NCBI GenBank assembly: GCA_036401755.1
Contig: DASWUD010000032.1
Span: 1 to 5,869, forward strand
Source of the DNA: DASWUD01 sp036401755
GTDB lineage: Bacteria > Pseudomonadota > Gammaproteobacteria > Thiohalomonadales > Thiohalomonadaceae
DNA length: 5,869 nucleotides
Direction of reading: 5' to 3'
Part shown: positions 1 to 5,734 of the stretch, piece by piece
Layout: each line of letters opens with the position of its first letter
Position numbering within the stretch: the first letter of the stretch is position 1
The notes under the pieces: generated by a model
Seen by the model: the letters and a program-made list of their open reading frames with translations, nothing else
The model's database searches: none
What the model was told of the DNA's origin: nothing
Translations under genes and position numbers: made by a program

Positions 1-1
1 C

Positions 2-826
2 AAAGAGGGGGAGCTGGAACGGGGCTCAGTTGTTGCAAATTTTGCAACAACTGCCGCTGACGGAAAGACGTATCAAGTTGACCACTACAATCTGGATGCC
101 ATCCTGTCGGTCGGCTATCGGGTCAACTCGGTGCAAGGTACCCGCTTTCGCCAATGGGCGACCCGCCTCCTCAAAGAACACCTGGTTCGCGGTTACACCC
201 TCAATCGCCAGCGCTTCGAGCTCAATGCCCGCGAACTGGAGGCGGCGCTGGCCCTGGTGCGCAAGGCAGCCGCCGGCGAGGCCCTGAGCAGCGAGCAGGG
301 TCGAGGACTGGTGGAGGTCATCTCCCGCTACACCCGCACCTTCCTGCTGTTGCAACGCTACGACGAGGGGCTGCTGACCGAACCCAAGGGGGTGGCGGGC
401 GGTGCCCTGCCCACGGTGGCGGAGGCCCGCACCGGTATCGCCACTCTCAAGGCGGAACTGATGGCGCGCGGTGAGGCGACACCACTGTTTGCGCAGGAGC
501 GGGGTGATGGATTGGCGGCCATTCTAGGTAATCTGGACCAAAGCGTGTTTGGCGCGCCGGCCTATCCCTCCATCGAATCGAAGGCGGCCCACTTACTCTA
601 TTTTGTCGTCAAGAATCACCCATTCAGCGACGGCAACAAGCGTACCGGCTCATTCCTGTTCGTGGAGTTCCTGCACCGCAACGGCGTCCTGTTCCGCGCC
701 GGAGAGCCGGTCATCAACGATATTGGCCTGGCGGCGTTGACATTGCTGGTGGCCGAGTCCGACCCCAAGGACAAAGAGGTGCTGATACGCCTCATCATGA
801 ACATGCTGGCTGGAGTTGTCTCGTGA
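2..826 (+). CDS. RhuM family protein with C-terminal Fic/DOC domain, 5' end outside window
   Basis: The reading frame is open from base 2 to a TGA at 824-826, giving 274 visible residues; perhaps 50-70 N-terminal residues lie before the window. A GTG at 131 could be taken as a start, but conserved RhuM sequence continues upstream of it (YQVDHYNLDAILSVGYRVNS, residues 24-43), so the true start is to the left. The N-terminal part is the RhuM-type region (through about residue 75). The C-terminal part is a Fic domain with the motif HPFSDGNKR at residues 206-214 (bases 617-643), which has the catalytic His, the acidic residue and the GN-x-R phosphate-binding end. By family knowledge Fic proteins transfer AMP or another phosphate-containing group to a target hydroxyl. 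The target here is unknown, as is the role of RhuM, which was named from a Salmonella virulence locus. I saw no clear [ST]xxxE[GN] inhibitory helix in the visible part. RhuM-Fic genes often neighbour type I RM genes, as here. Family assignment is firm; function is inferred. Confidence 0.9.
   Translation, partial: KEGELERGSVVANFATTAADGKTYQVDHYNLDAILSVGYRVNSVQGTRFRQWATRLLKEHLVRGYTLNRQRFELNARELEAALALVRKAAAGEALSSEQGRGLVEVISRYTRTFLLLQRYDEGLLTEPKGVAGGALPTVAEARTGIATLKAELMARGEATPLFAQERGDGLAAILGNLDQSVFGAPAYPSIESKAAHLLYFVVKNHPFSDGNKRTGSFLFVEFLHRNGVLFRAGEPVINDIGLAALTLLVAESDPKDKEVLIRLIMNMLAGVVS
27..53. repeat. Perfect 27-bp palindrome inside the RhuM-Fic gene
   Basis: Arms of 13 bases (cagttgttgcaaa at 27-39 and its exact reverse complement at 41-53) flank a single T at 40. 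It lies within coding sequence, in the residues before the conserved RhuM segment. Thirteen perfectly paired bases with a 1-base centre are unlikely by chance in a window this size. It could bind a dimeric protein or form a cruciform. It cannot be an ordinary RNA hairpin without unpairing a few central bases. Confidence 0.85.
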
Positions 827-856
827 AGACCTGGTTCAAGGGGAGCACTGGCGGAG

Positions 857-870
857 TAGGTATACTGTCC
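857..870 (+). repeat. REP-like repeat, copy 1 (taggtatactgtcc)
   Basis: This 14-base sequence recurs exactly at 1191-1204. Copy 1 is followed by acccag, not by the C-run and A-run seen after copy 2. The sequence resembles short dispersed repeats associated with REP-associated Y1 transposases in proteobacteria; that identity is from memory and is an inference. Confidence 0.6.
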
Positions 871-892
871 ACCCAGAATCCCCGCGTTTGAA

Positions 893-953
893 TGTCGCCA
901 CGTTCGACATGTGGTCAATATGTGTCGAAATATCTTGAGTGATCCGACATATT
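893..953. promoter_or_regulatory. Cluster of alternating TGTCG/CGACA motifs, possible operator
   Basis: TGTCG at 893-897, CGACA at 905-909, TGTCG at 923-927 and CGACA at 945-949 alternate in orientation. The middle pair extends to perfect 7-bp arms (ttcgaca 903-909, tgtcgaa 923-929). The third and fourth also form a nearly matching dyad (aatatgtgtcg 917-927, cgacatatt 945-953). Four such 5-mers in 57 bases is more than expected by chance. A regulator binding site is one reading and decayed repeat arms are another. I cannot name a regulator. Confidence 0.3.
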
Positions 954-1017
954 CCCGTGATTGGGACAGTTCATGCTTGCCTGACTGTTAACCGATCCTT
1001 TTCATTAAGGTACAGCC

Positions 1018-1119
1018 ATGGATGAGATGCACAATACAAAGCCACGCAACACACTGGATCAGCTTAAAGTCGCTGAGATGATGCTTGAGATGATGATGTG
1101 CAGGCGCAGCATCAGGTGA
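1018..1119 (+). CDS. Possible 33-aa small protein or gene remnant
   Basis: An ATG at 1018 opens a 33-codon frame ending in TGA at 1117-1119, with a modest taagg element 7 bases upstream. The product is Met-rich towards its C-terminus (VAEMMLEMMMCRR) and predicted to be helical. I recognise no family. It may be a genuine small gene, a fragment of a longer decayed gene, or chance. It lies among repeat elements, which favours remnant or chance. Confidence 0.2.
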   Translation: MDEMHNTKPRNTLDQLKVAEMMLEMMMCRRSIR

Positions 1120-1173
1120 GGGAGGCCGTATAAACCGTGGTGCGTCCCCGGTTATGCGCCCGAGTAATAGAAT

Positions 1174-1228
1174 GGGGGACGTGGGTGAAATAGGTATACT
1201 GTCCCCCAAAAAAGTGTCCCCAAAAAAA
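1174..1228 (+). repeat. REP-like element, copy 2, with dyad and C-run/A-run duplication
   Basis: The second copy of taggtatactgtcc (1191-1204) is enclosed by a perfect 7-bp inverted repeat, gggggac at 1174-1180 and gtccccc at 1201-1207. A short direct duplication follows: GTCCCCC plus six A at 1201-1213, then GTCCCC plus seven A at 1216-1228. The reverse-complement reading, ttgggggacagtatacct, is the form I associate with REP-type elements. A truncated cousin, ttgggacagt, is at 961-970. The hairpin has no T tract on the plus strand; on the minus strand it would be preceded, not followed, by T runs. It lies 66 bases before hsdM and could affect hsdM transcription or leader folding. Confidence 0.5.
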
Positions 1229-1293
1229 GAGAAGATAGTGAGCCAAACGGGGATGAGTCCCAGTTTCCCGGATTTGAAAATCAGAGAATCTCG

Positions 1294-3276
1294 ATGGAAT
1301 CATTGAAGACTAACGACAGCACCACCCTTTCCAACTTCATCTGGAAGATCGCCAACGACCTGTGGGGTGACTTCAAGCACACCGACTTTGCCCGCATCAT
1401 CATCCCGCTGCTGCTGCTGCGCCGCCTGGAGTGCGTGCTGGAACCGACCAAGGCCAGGGTGCTGGCGGAGTATGAGAAGGAGAAGGACACCGGCATCGAC
1501 CTGGATCAGCTCCTGCCGTCCTTCTCCGGCCTGCCGTTCTACAACGTGAGCCAGTACACCCTGGAGACCCTGGGCGGCACCAAGACGGCCTCCAACCTGG
1601 AGGAGTACATCAGCAAGTTCAGCTCCAACGTGCGGGTGATCTTCGAGGAGTTCGGCTTCGCCAACACCATCCACGAACTCAACCGGGCGCGGCTGCTCTA
1701 TCGCATGACCAGCCACTTTGCCGCCATCGACCTGCACCCGGAGGTGGTCTCCGACCGGGTCATGTCCAACGCCTACGAAGACCTGATCCGCCAGTTCGCC
1801 GCCAGCATCAACGAGAAGGCGGGGGAGTTCATGACCCCCAAGGACGTGGTCCACCTCGCCACCAAGCTGGTGCTGGCCCCCGACGAGGCGGTGTTCAGCG
1901 ACTCCGGCATCATCCGCACGGTGTACGACCCCACCTGCGGCCTGCTGGGCTTCATCACCGACGCCGTCGACGTCATCCGCAAGATGGGTTCCACGGCGGA
2001 GATCGTCCCCTTCGGCCAGGAGCTGGACCCCAAGACCCACGCCATGGCACTCACCGCCATGATGATCCGTGGCTACAAGTCCGAGAACATCAAGCAGGGC
2101 AGCAGCCTCTCCAACGATCAACTGGCCGACCGCAAATTCCACTACGGCCTGGCCAATCCCCCCTTCGGCATCAAGTGGGAAAAGGACAAGGAGGCGGTGG
2201 AGAAGGAGCACAACGAACTGGGCTACGCCGGCCGTTTCGGCCCCGGCCTGCCGCGCGTCAGCGACGGCTCCATGCTGTTCCTCATGCACCTGGTGAGCAA
2301 GATGGAGCGCCCCGAGAACGGCGGCGGGCGCGTCGGCATCGTCCTCTCCGGCTCGCCGCTCTTCACCGGCGACGCCGGTTCCGGCGAAAGCGAGATCCGC
2401 CGCTGGCTGCTGGAGCAGGACATGGTCGAGGCGATCATCGCCCTGCCCACCGACATGTTCTTCAACACCGGCATCGGCACCTACGTCTGGATCCTCACCA
2501 ACCACAAGGAGAAGCGGCGCAAGGGCAAGGTGCAGCTCATCAACCTGGCCGACACCTGGACCTCGATGCGTAAGTCCGAGGGGACCAAGCGCCGCTTCCT
2601 GTCGGAACAGCAGATCGACGACGTGGTGCGCGAGTACGAGGCGTTCCAGGAGAGCGAGCACGGCAAGATCTTCAACACCACTGCCTTCGCCTACCGCAAG
2701 GTGGCCATCAAGCGCCCGCTACGTGCCAAGCTCGCCATCACCAAGGAGCGCATCAAGGCCCTCTACGACCACAGCGCCTTCCAGAAGCTGGACGAAACCC
2801 AGCAAGCGGCGTGGCTGGACTTCCTCAGAGAGAACCTGGGCGACCACGACTACCACTGGGCGGCCCGCATCGTGAAGGATAAGCACAAGGCGGAGGGCTT
2901 CGGCAAGACCAGCAAGGCGCTGGCCAACGCCCTGGTCGCCACCTTCATGGAGCGCGACGAAAACGCCGAGCCGGTGACGGACGACGACGGCCAGGTGATC
3001 CCCGACACCTCATTGAACGACACCGAAAGCGTCCCCTTCGGCACCTTCGTGGAGGAGTACTTCGCCAACGAAGTCCTGCCCCACGTGCCCGACGCCTTCA
3101 TCGACTACTCCATCCGCGATAGCAAGGACGGCGAGGTGGGCCTCGTCGGCTACGAGATCAACTTCAACCGCTACTTCTACAAGTACATGCCGCCGCGCTC
3201 GCTGCATGAAATAGACGCCGACCTCAAGGCCAGCGAGGCGCGCATTCAGGCGCTGTTGCAAGAGGTGGCGGAGTGA
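1294..3276 (+). CDS. hsdM: Type I restriction-modification system methyltransferase subunit HsdM
   Basis: This 660-residue protein is the adenine-N6 DNA methyltransferase subunit. It would work with HsdS as M2S1, and with HsdR for restriction. The N-terminal helical HsdM domain covers roughly residues 9-150 (FIWKIANDLWGDFKHTDFAR onwards). The N6-methyltransferase domain follows at about 175-480. AdoMet motif I is at 212-221 as DPTCGLLGFI, and the catalytic NPPF is at 288-291 (bases 2155-2166). A long C-terminal part ends in a charged helix that probably contacts HsdS. Motif I is odd: the usual core is CGTGGF, so a Thr and a Gly are both replaced by Leu. The rest of the fold looks intact and full length, with no frameshift. 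The ATG at 1294 fits the conserved N-terminus but has only a weak AGAGA ribosome site at 1283-1287. The gene is strongly GC-biased. It ends overlapping the GTG of hsdS. A 453-codon antisense frame across it is a codon-bias artefact. Confidence 0.97.
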   Translation: MESLKTNDSTTLSNFIWKIANDLWGDFKHTDFARIIIPLLLLRRLECVLEPTKARVLAEYEKEKDTGIDLDQLLPSFSGLPFYNVSQYTLETLGGTKTASNLEEYISKFSSNVRVIFEEFGFANTIHELNRARLLYRMTSHFAAIDLHPEVVSDRVMSNAYEDLIRQFAASINEKAGEFMTPKDVVHLATKLVLAPDEAVFSDSGIIRTVYDPTCGLLGFITDAVDVIRKMGSTAEIVPFGQELDPKTHAMALTAMMIRGYKSENIKQGSSLSNDQLADRKFHYGLANPPFGIKWEKDKEAVEKEHNELGYAGRFGPGLPRVSDGSMLFLMHLVSKMERPENGGGRVGIVLSGSPLFTGDAGSGESEIRRWLLEQDMVEAIIALPTDMFFNTGIGTYVWILTNHKEKRRKGKVQLINLADTWTSMRKSEGTKRRFLSEQQIDDVVREYEAFQESEHGKIFNTTAFAYRKVAIKRPLRAKLAITKERIKALYDHSAFQKLDETQQAAWLDFLRENLGDHDYHWAARIVKDKHKAEGFGKTSKALANALVATFMERDENAEPVTDDDGQVIPDTSLNDTESVPFGTFVEEYFANEVLPHVPDAFIDYSIRDSKDGEVGLVGYEINFNRYFYKYMPPRSLHEIDADLKASEARIQALLQEVAE

Positions 3277-4631
3277 CGGCTTCGGCGGCTGAAAGGGGCC
3301 GGCGGGATGGCCGAGAGAGTTATTGCTTGCGCACATATCCGAGCTATCGAGAAACTGGAGAAGGCTGGATAGGCGCGGTTCCCACCCACTGGGAGCAGAA
3401 TAAATTCAAGCACTTGCTCAAAGAGAAACCGAAAACGCAGAACGTCGATTTGCCCTGCGGATCAATCAGCTTTGGCAAGGTGGTTTACAAGGATTCGGAG
3501 CGTTTAACCGAAGAGACGCGGCTTGCCTACCAAGAAGTGCTTGCCGGTGAATTCTTGGTCAATCCGCTGAATCTGAATTATGACTTGAAGAGCCTACGAA
3601 CGGCTCTTTCTGAGGTCGATGTAATTGTTAGTTCTGGCTATATCGTTCTCCAGAACAGAAGTGTGGCGTTATCCACATACCTGAAATGGTTGCTGTTCGT
3701 GTTCGATATTCGCCACATGAAGACACTTGGGGCGGGTATTCGGCAAACCATTACTTTCAAGGATATAGGGAACTGTACTGCCGTTCTTCCATCACGCGAA
3801 GAACAGATTGCCATATCAACGTTCCTCGACCGCGAAACTGCCCGCATCGACAACCTGATTGCCGAAAAACAGAACTTCATCAACCTGCTCAAGGAGAAGC
3901 GCCAGGCCCTCATCAGCCACGTCGTCACCAAAGGGCTGGACCCCAAGGTGAAGATGAAGGCGTCGGGGATCGAGTGGATTGGCGAGGTGCCGGAGCATTG
4001 GTTCGAAAAGCCTTTAAAATATATCGTTACAACTCGAAAAGGGGTTGCATTTAAATCAGAATTCTTCTGCGACGAAGGCATTCCGGTGGTAAAGGCGAGC
4101 GACATCAAGAACCGAACTCTTCGTGTTTCAGATACATATCTTCCGGAAGAATTTATAGGGCTGTTCCCTAAGGCCGTTATCAGGCATAAAGAGATTATTC
4201 TGAGTACCGTCGGCAGCCTCCCGGAAGTGAAAAATAGTGCTGTTGGACAAGTAGGTATTGTTCCAGAGGACCTGAATGGTGCGCTACTAAACCAAAACAC
4301 TGTGGTTTATACAGCGATTCAAAATCAGGTATCGCCGGAGTATCTGTTATTTCTTCTACAGATCCCTTCATATCGCGAACATCTGGACTTGAATGCGCAT
4401 GGCACAGCAAACCAAGCAAGCTTAAATATATCTGATATGTTGAATTTTACGTTTGTTGTACCACCAATAGACGAGCAAGAGCAGATCGTCAGTGCTTTGA
4501 ATGCAGATCTACAAAAGTTAGAAAATCTTGAAATTGAGACGGTGAGTTCAGTTGAACTACTCAAAGAACACCGCACCGCTCTGATCAGCGCCGCCGTCAC
4601 AGGCAAAATAGACGTCAGAGAACAGCAATAA
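3273..4631 (+). CDS. hsdS: Type I restriction-modification system specificity subunit HsdS
   Basis: This 452-residue subunit reads the bipartite DNA target and holds the two HsdM subunits. The GTG at 3273 overlaps the hsdM TGA (GTGA), implying translational coupling. A TTG at 3327, just before RTYPSYRETG, is an alternative start that fits the usual short HsdS N-terminus better; gagagag sits upstream of it. The layout is an internal duplication: TRD1 at about residues 42-171, conserved helical segment 172-223, a repeat of the N-terminal motif (GIEWIGEVPEHW, ending at 243), TRD2 at about 244-394, and a second conserved segment 396-447. The two conserved segments align without gaps, sharing EQ, LLKE.R.ALIS and VT. 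Both TRDs are AT-richer than the conserved segments and than hsdM, which fits domain exchange by recombination. The recognised DNA sequence cannot be read from the protein here. Confidence 0.96.
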   Translation: MTASAAERGRRDGRESYCLRTYPSYRETGEGWIGAVPTHWEQNKFKHLLKEKPKTQNVDLPCGSISFGKVVYKDSERLTEETRLAYQEVLAGEFLVNPLNLNYDLKSLRTALSEVDVIVSSGYIVLQNRSVALSTYLKWLLFVFDIRHMKTLGAGIRQTITFKDIGNCTAVLPSREEQIAISTFLDRETARIDNLIAEKQNFINLLKEKRQALISHVVTKGLDPKVKMKASGIEWIGEVPEHWFEKPLKYIVTTRKGVAFKSEFFCDEGIPVVKASDIKNRTLRVSDTYLPEEFIGLFPKAVIRHKEIILSTVGSLPEVKNSAVGQVGIVPEDLNGALLNQNTVVYTAIQNQVSPEYLLFLLQIPSYREHLDLNAHGTANQASLNISDMLNFTFVVPPIDEQEQIVSALNADLQKLENLEIETVSSVELLKEHRTALISAAVTGKIDVREQQ

Positions 4632-4635
4632 CAAC

Positions 4636-4642
4636 AAAAGGA
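4636..4642 (+). promoter_or_regulatory. Strong ribosome binding site retained by the hsdR stub
   Basis: AAAAGGA at 4636-4642 lies 7 bases before the ATG at 4650, close to ideal spacing, and just after the hsdS stop. It suggests the 35-codon stub is still translated and that this was once the hsdR start in an hsdS-hsdR arrangement. Confidence 0.65.
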
Positions 4643-4649
4643 TTTGCCC

Positions 4650-4723
4650 ATGGCCGCCCATCACGAAGTCCACCTGGAGAGCTACGTTGTCCAAAAGCTG
4701 GTCGAGAACGGCTGGGAGGAGGG
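4650..4723 (+). repeat. 74-bp direct repeat, left copy
   Basis: It matches 5661-5734 with three mismatches (offsets 6, 39 and 68 from the ATG). The match begins at the start codon; upstream sequences differ. It ends sharply within codon 25. Copies lie 1011 bases apart and flank the DUF3800 gene. Confidence 0.93.
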
Positions 4724-4757
4724 GAGCAGCCACAGGCAATTAGCGGAGGAGCGGTAG
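4650..4757 (+). pseudogene. Truncated duplicate of the hsdR 5' end (35 codons), possible leader of the DUF3800 gene
   Basis: The ATG at 4650 starts MAAHHEVHLESYVVQKLVEN, the same residues as the real HsdR start at 5661. The two DNA copies match at 71 of 74 bases (4650-4723 against 5661-5734); two of the three differences are synonymous, at codons 2 and 13, and the third changes codon 23 from GTG (Val) to GAG. After codon 24 similarity stops abruptly. The stub continues with 11 unrelated codons to a TAG at 4755-4757. It keeps a strong ribosome site and starts 18 bases after the hsdS stop. Its last codons contain ggaggag (4745-4751), which may serve as the Shine-Dalgarno sequence for DUF3800, whose ATG follows the stub stop by 8 bases. 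It is best read as the remnant left when DUF3800 entered the start of hsdR, possibly now used as a coupled leader peptide. A restriction function for the stub itself is not plausible. Confidence 0.85.
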
Positions 4758-4765
4758 TCAGCAAT

Positions 4766-5518
4766 ATGGACGGGATGAGTGACTACATCATCTATGTGGA
4801 CGAGAGCGGCGACCACAGTCTGACCTCGATCAACCCGGAGTACCCGGTCTTCGTGCTGGCCTTCTGCATCTTCCACAAGCGCCACTATGCCGAGGCGGTG
4901 GTGCCGGCACTGACGCGGTTCAAGTTCTCCCACTTCGGCCACGACATGCTGGTACTGCACGAACACGACATCCGCAAAGAGAAGAACGGCTTTACCTTTG
5001 CGGGCCGTGCCGAAAAGCAGGCATTTATGGCTGAGTTGGGTGGCATCATTGAAGAGCACAACTTTGTCGTGATCAGTGTTGCCATCGACAAGCACCGCCT
5101 GGCACAGCGTTATGGTTCGCCCGACAACCCTTACCACATCGCGCTGATGTTCTGCCTGGAGCGGCTCTACTACTTCCTGCGCGAGAAGGGGCAGGAGGGG
5201 CGGCGCACCCACGTGGTGGTGGAGAACCGTGGCAAGAAGGAGGATGACGAGTTGGAACTGGAGTTTCGCCGCATTTGCGCCGGCAATAATGGGGTGGGCA
5301 AGGTGTTTCCGTTCGAGCTGGTATTTGCCGACAAGAAGACCAACTCACCCGGCCTGCAACTGGCCGACCTGGTGGCCCGCCCCATCGGGTTGCAGGTGAT
5401 CCGCCCGGAGCAGGAGAACCGAGCCTTCGAGGTGTTGGCGAAGAAGCTCTACAGCAGGAATGGCCGGTCAGGGGCGGGGGGCGGCTACGAGGGGTACGGC
5501 CTGAAACGGTTCCCCTAA
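4766..5518 (+). CDS. DUF3800 domain-containing protein
   Basis: The protein has 250 residues, a normal length for the family. The N-terminal signature is YIIYVDESGDHS (residues 7-18, acidic pair D12/E13). It is followed by LHEHDIR (64-70), VVVENRGKKED (150-160) and LQLADLVARPIG (197-208, with Q198 and D201). The conserved acidic residues on beta-strand-like segments suggest an RNase H-like metal-binding fold, so a nuclease role is plausible but unproven for this family. The ATG at 4766 is taken as the start. A second ATG at 4775 (MSDYIIYVDESG) is possible and would also keep the whole domain. The nearest good ribosome site, ggaggag at 4745-4751, lies within the hsdR stub and is 14 bases from the first ATG. 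DUF3800 genes are common passengers in type I RM loci and defence islands. Here the gene separates hsdMS from hsdR and lies between two copies of the hsdR start. It could modulate restriction or be a separate defence gene. Confidence 0.9.
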   Translation: MDGMSDYIIYVDESGDHSLTSINPEYPVFVLAFCIFHKRHYAEAVVPALTRFKFSHFGHDMLVLHEHDIRKEKNGFTFAGRAEKQAFMAELGGIIEEHNFVVISVAIDKHRLAQRYGSPDNPYHIALMFCLERLYYFLREKGQEGRRTHVVVENRGKKEDDELELEFRRICAGNNGVGKVFPFELVFADKKTNSPGLQLADLVARPIGLQVIRPEQENRAFEVLAKKLYSRNGRSGAGGGYEGYGLKRFP

Positions 5519-5553
5519 AAAGCGAAAGGGCCCCGGTGATCGCACCGGAGCCC
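5517..5553 (-). terminator. Hairpin after DUF3800; a T tract is present only for leftward transcription
   Basis: The stem pairs GGGC (5528-5531) with GCCC (5550-5553) and CCGGTG (5533-5538) with CACCGG (5543-5548), with one C-A mismatch and the loop ATCG. On the plus strand it is followed by taacgcc, with no T tract. On the minus strand it is followed by TTTCGCTTTTT (complement of 5517-5527), which is the form of an intrinsic terminator. It may block antisense transcripts coming from hsdR, or simply protect the 3' end of DUF3800 mRNA. Confidence 0.5.
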
Positions 5554-5660
5554 TAACGCCGATCGGGAACCCCCAATCCACTTGCGCGAAGTTTAGACCG
5601 ATATCGAACGATTTGGCAACCGCCGTGGCGGTTTTACAGGGTAAGGAAGCGAGAAGAACA
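5519..5660. other. Spacer between DUF3800 and hsdR, with two hairpins
   Basis: These 142 non-coding bases hold a larger hairpin right after the DUF3800 stop and a small one near hsdR. I see no convincing promoter. An 8-base palindrome cgatatcg occurs near 5600. The hsdR ribosome site lies at the right end: either aaggaag (5643-5649) or gagaag a few bases before the ATG. Confidence 0.6.
5618..5635 (+). terminator. Small hairpin with short T run before hsdR, weak terminator or attenuator candidate
   Basis: AACCGC (5618-5623) pairs with GCGGTT (5628-5633) around the loop CGTG, followed by only two more T residues and then ACAGG. The stem is short and the T run brief, so termination would be partial at best. 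It lies 25 bases before the hsdR start. Confidence 0.25.
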
Positions 5661-5734
5661 ATGGCAGCCCATCACGAAGTCCACCTGGAGAGCTACGTAG
5701 TCCAAAAGCTGGTCGAGAACGGCTGGGTGGAGGG
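5661..5734 (+). repeat. 74-bp direct repeat, right copy (start of the real hsdR)
   Basis: This is the partner of 4650-4723 and comprises the first 24 codons of hsdR plus two bases. Reading continues into normal HsdR sequence (NYDPVRALYPEDVIAW), so this is the functional copy. Confidence 0.93.

Larger units (their letters stand above)
827..1293. other. 467-bp intergenic region with repeats, no convincing gene
   Basis: This stretch separates the RhuM-Fic gene from hsdM. It is more AT-rich and less orderly than the flanking genes. It holds two copies of taggtatactgtcc, an alternating CGACA/TGTCG cluster, a possible 33-codon reading frame (1018-1119) and a G-run/C-run dyad close to hsdM. I see no clear sigma-70 promoter with both boxes, and no hairpin followed by a T tract after the RhuM-Fic stop. 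It looks like accumulated short repeat elements and decayed sequence, and it presumably also carries the hsdM promoter. Confidence 0.6.

Noticed and set aside
131..826. GTG at 131 as the true start of the RhuM-Fic gene
   Set aside because: The same frame is open to the window edge, and conserved RhuM residues (DGKTYQVDHYNLDAILSVGYR) precede the GTG, so the gene is longer and only truncated by the window.
903..929. Hairpin 903-909/923-929 as a terminator for the RhuM-Fic gene
   Set aside because: The stem is only 7 bp, rather AT-rich, with a 13-base loop and no T tract after it, so it does not look like an intrinsic terminator.
1120..1140. TATAAA at 1129-1134 as a hsdM promoter
   Set aside because: No -35-like hexamer at suitable distance; a single AT-rich hexamer is too weak as evidence.
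861..1200. TATACT at 861-866 and 1195-1200 as -10 promoter boxes
   Set aside because: Both are part of a repeated element, and neither has a recognisable -35 box at 16-18 bases upstream. A promoter there is possible but not supported.
1300..2661. 453-codon antisense open frame across hsdM
   Set aside because: It lies opposite a strongly conserved HsdM domain; its product is low-complexity (rich in Gly, Ala, Val, His, Leu) as expected from the complement of GC-biased codons. No ribosome site or family resemblance was seen.
3638..4300. 220-codon antisense frame across hsdS
   Set aside because: It overlaps real HsdS coding sequence including the conserved central segment, and the product resembles no family I know. 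Treated as a shadow frame.
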